5,964 bases of DNA from Flavobacteriales bacterium UBA7443. Lineage in GTDB: Bacteria > Bacteroidota > Bacteroidia > Flavobacteriales_D > Sanyastnellaceae. The stretch is taken from contig DLQB01000175.1 of assembly GCA_002477505.1 (NCBI GenBank), positions 1-5,964 on the forward strand, in the 5' to 3' direction. A program made the translations under genes and the position numbers. The notes below the pieces were generated by a model, which searched no databases, was not told the origin of the DNA, and was given only the letters and a program-made list of their open reading frames with translations. Below are positions 5,701 through 5,964 of this stretch, in pieces; position 1 is the first letter of the stretch, and the number at the start of each line of letters is the position of its first letter.

Positions 5701-5964
5701 TCAAAATTCAATTTGACCTGTTGCAAAGGTGATGGCATGCCCAAAGACCAGCACACGGTTGGCCAAAACTTCGCATTGCAGTTCCCCACCACGGGTGGAA
5801 ATCTGACGAGCGTTCAAGTTTTTTTTACCCAAGCGTTCGCTCCAAAAAGGAGCCAATGAACAATGCGCTGATCCCGTCACAGGATCCTCCAAAATAGTAG
5901 CCTGAGGCGTGAAGAACCGAGAGACAAAATCGCAATTTGTTCCGGGAGCAGTCGCCGCAACTCC
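5701..5964 (-). CDS. PhzF-family isomerase-like protein, C-terminal end (5' part outside window)
   Basis: The last 87 residues are present; the frame is open through the window edge, so the start and the N-terminal half with the usual catalytic Glu are not seen. The visible part begins GVAATAPGTNCDFVSRFF and contains EDPVTGSAHCSLAPFW, the most conserved C-terminal signature of PhzF-like proteins, then an ELQCEV strand and GHAITFATGQIEF. Family members have a diaminopimelate-epimerase-like fold; PhzF itself isomerises a phenazine precursor, but most relatives in genomes without phenazine genes have unknown substrates, and no phenazine gene is visible here. It ends 57 bases before tatD on the same strand without an obvious terminator, so it may belong to the same operon. 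Confidence 0.9.
   Translation of the reverse strand, partial: GVAATAPGTNCDFVSRFFTPQATILEDPVTGSAHCSLAPFWSERLGKKNLNARQISTRGGELQCEVLANRVLVFGHAITFATGQIEF

Overview
The window looks like a chromosomal segment of a Bacteroidota bacterium, probably Flavobacteriales-like and perhaps marine. The evidence is a secreted repeat protein ending in a type IX secretion (T9SS) type A sorting domain, promoter-like elements of the Bacteroidota TTTG / TAnnTTTG kind, starts without a clear Shine-Dalgarno, and a tRNA gene without an encoded CCA. Genus-level placement is not possible from this sequence alone. Base composition and codon use look even throughout, with no sign of a mobile element, CRISPR array or recent transfer.

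Layout. Positions 1-1929 (+) hold the 3' part of a large secreted protein: HYR/Ig-like four-cysteine repeats, a last HYR-like unit apparently split by a module of about 190 residues, an acidic Asp/Ser linker and the T9SS tail, followed by a strong intrinsic terminator. Positions 2075-2587 (+) encode a hotdog-fold acyl-CoA thioesterase. It converges, with one base between the stop codons, on a glycosyltransferase family 9 gene (2589-3560, -). Upstream of that on the same strand lie an intrinsic terminator, a tRNA-Ser(GGA) gene and its promoter. Then come type I asparaginase ansA (3793-4851, -), a TatD-family metal-dependent hydrolase (4858-5643, -) and the 3' end of a PhzF-family gene (5701-5964, -) cut by the window edge.

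How the genes relate. phzF-like, tatD and ansA run the same way; tatD and ansA are six bases apart and surely co-transcribed. No hairpin terminator is visible after ansA, so read-through into the tRNA-Ser unit is possible and would end at the hairpin at 3588-3617. The glycosyltransferase seems to have its own promoter very close to its start codon. The rest are housekeeping or envelope genes without an obvious shared pathway.

I see no convincing undescribed multi-gene system. The most interesting item is the nested-domain architecture of the T9SS cargo protein. Next are the possible leaderless start of the glycosyltransferase, the compact tRNA-Ser unit, and the hairpin at the convergent gene junction. 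No stretch longer than 300 bases lacks a gene.
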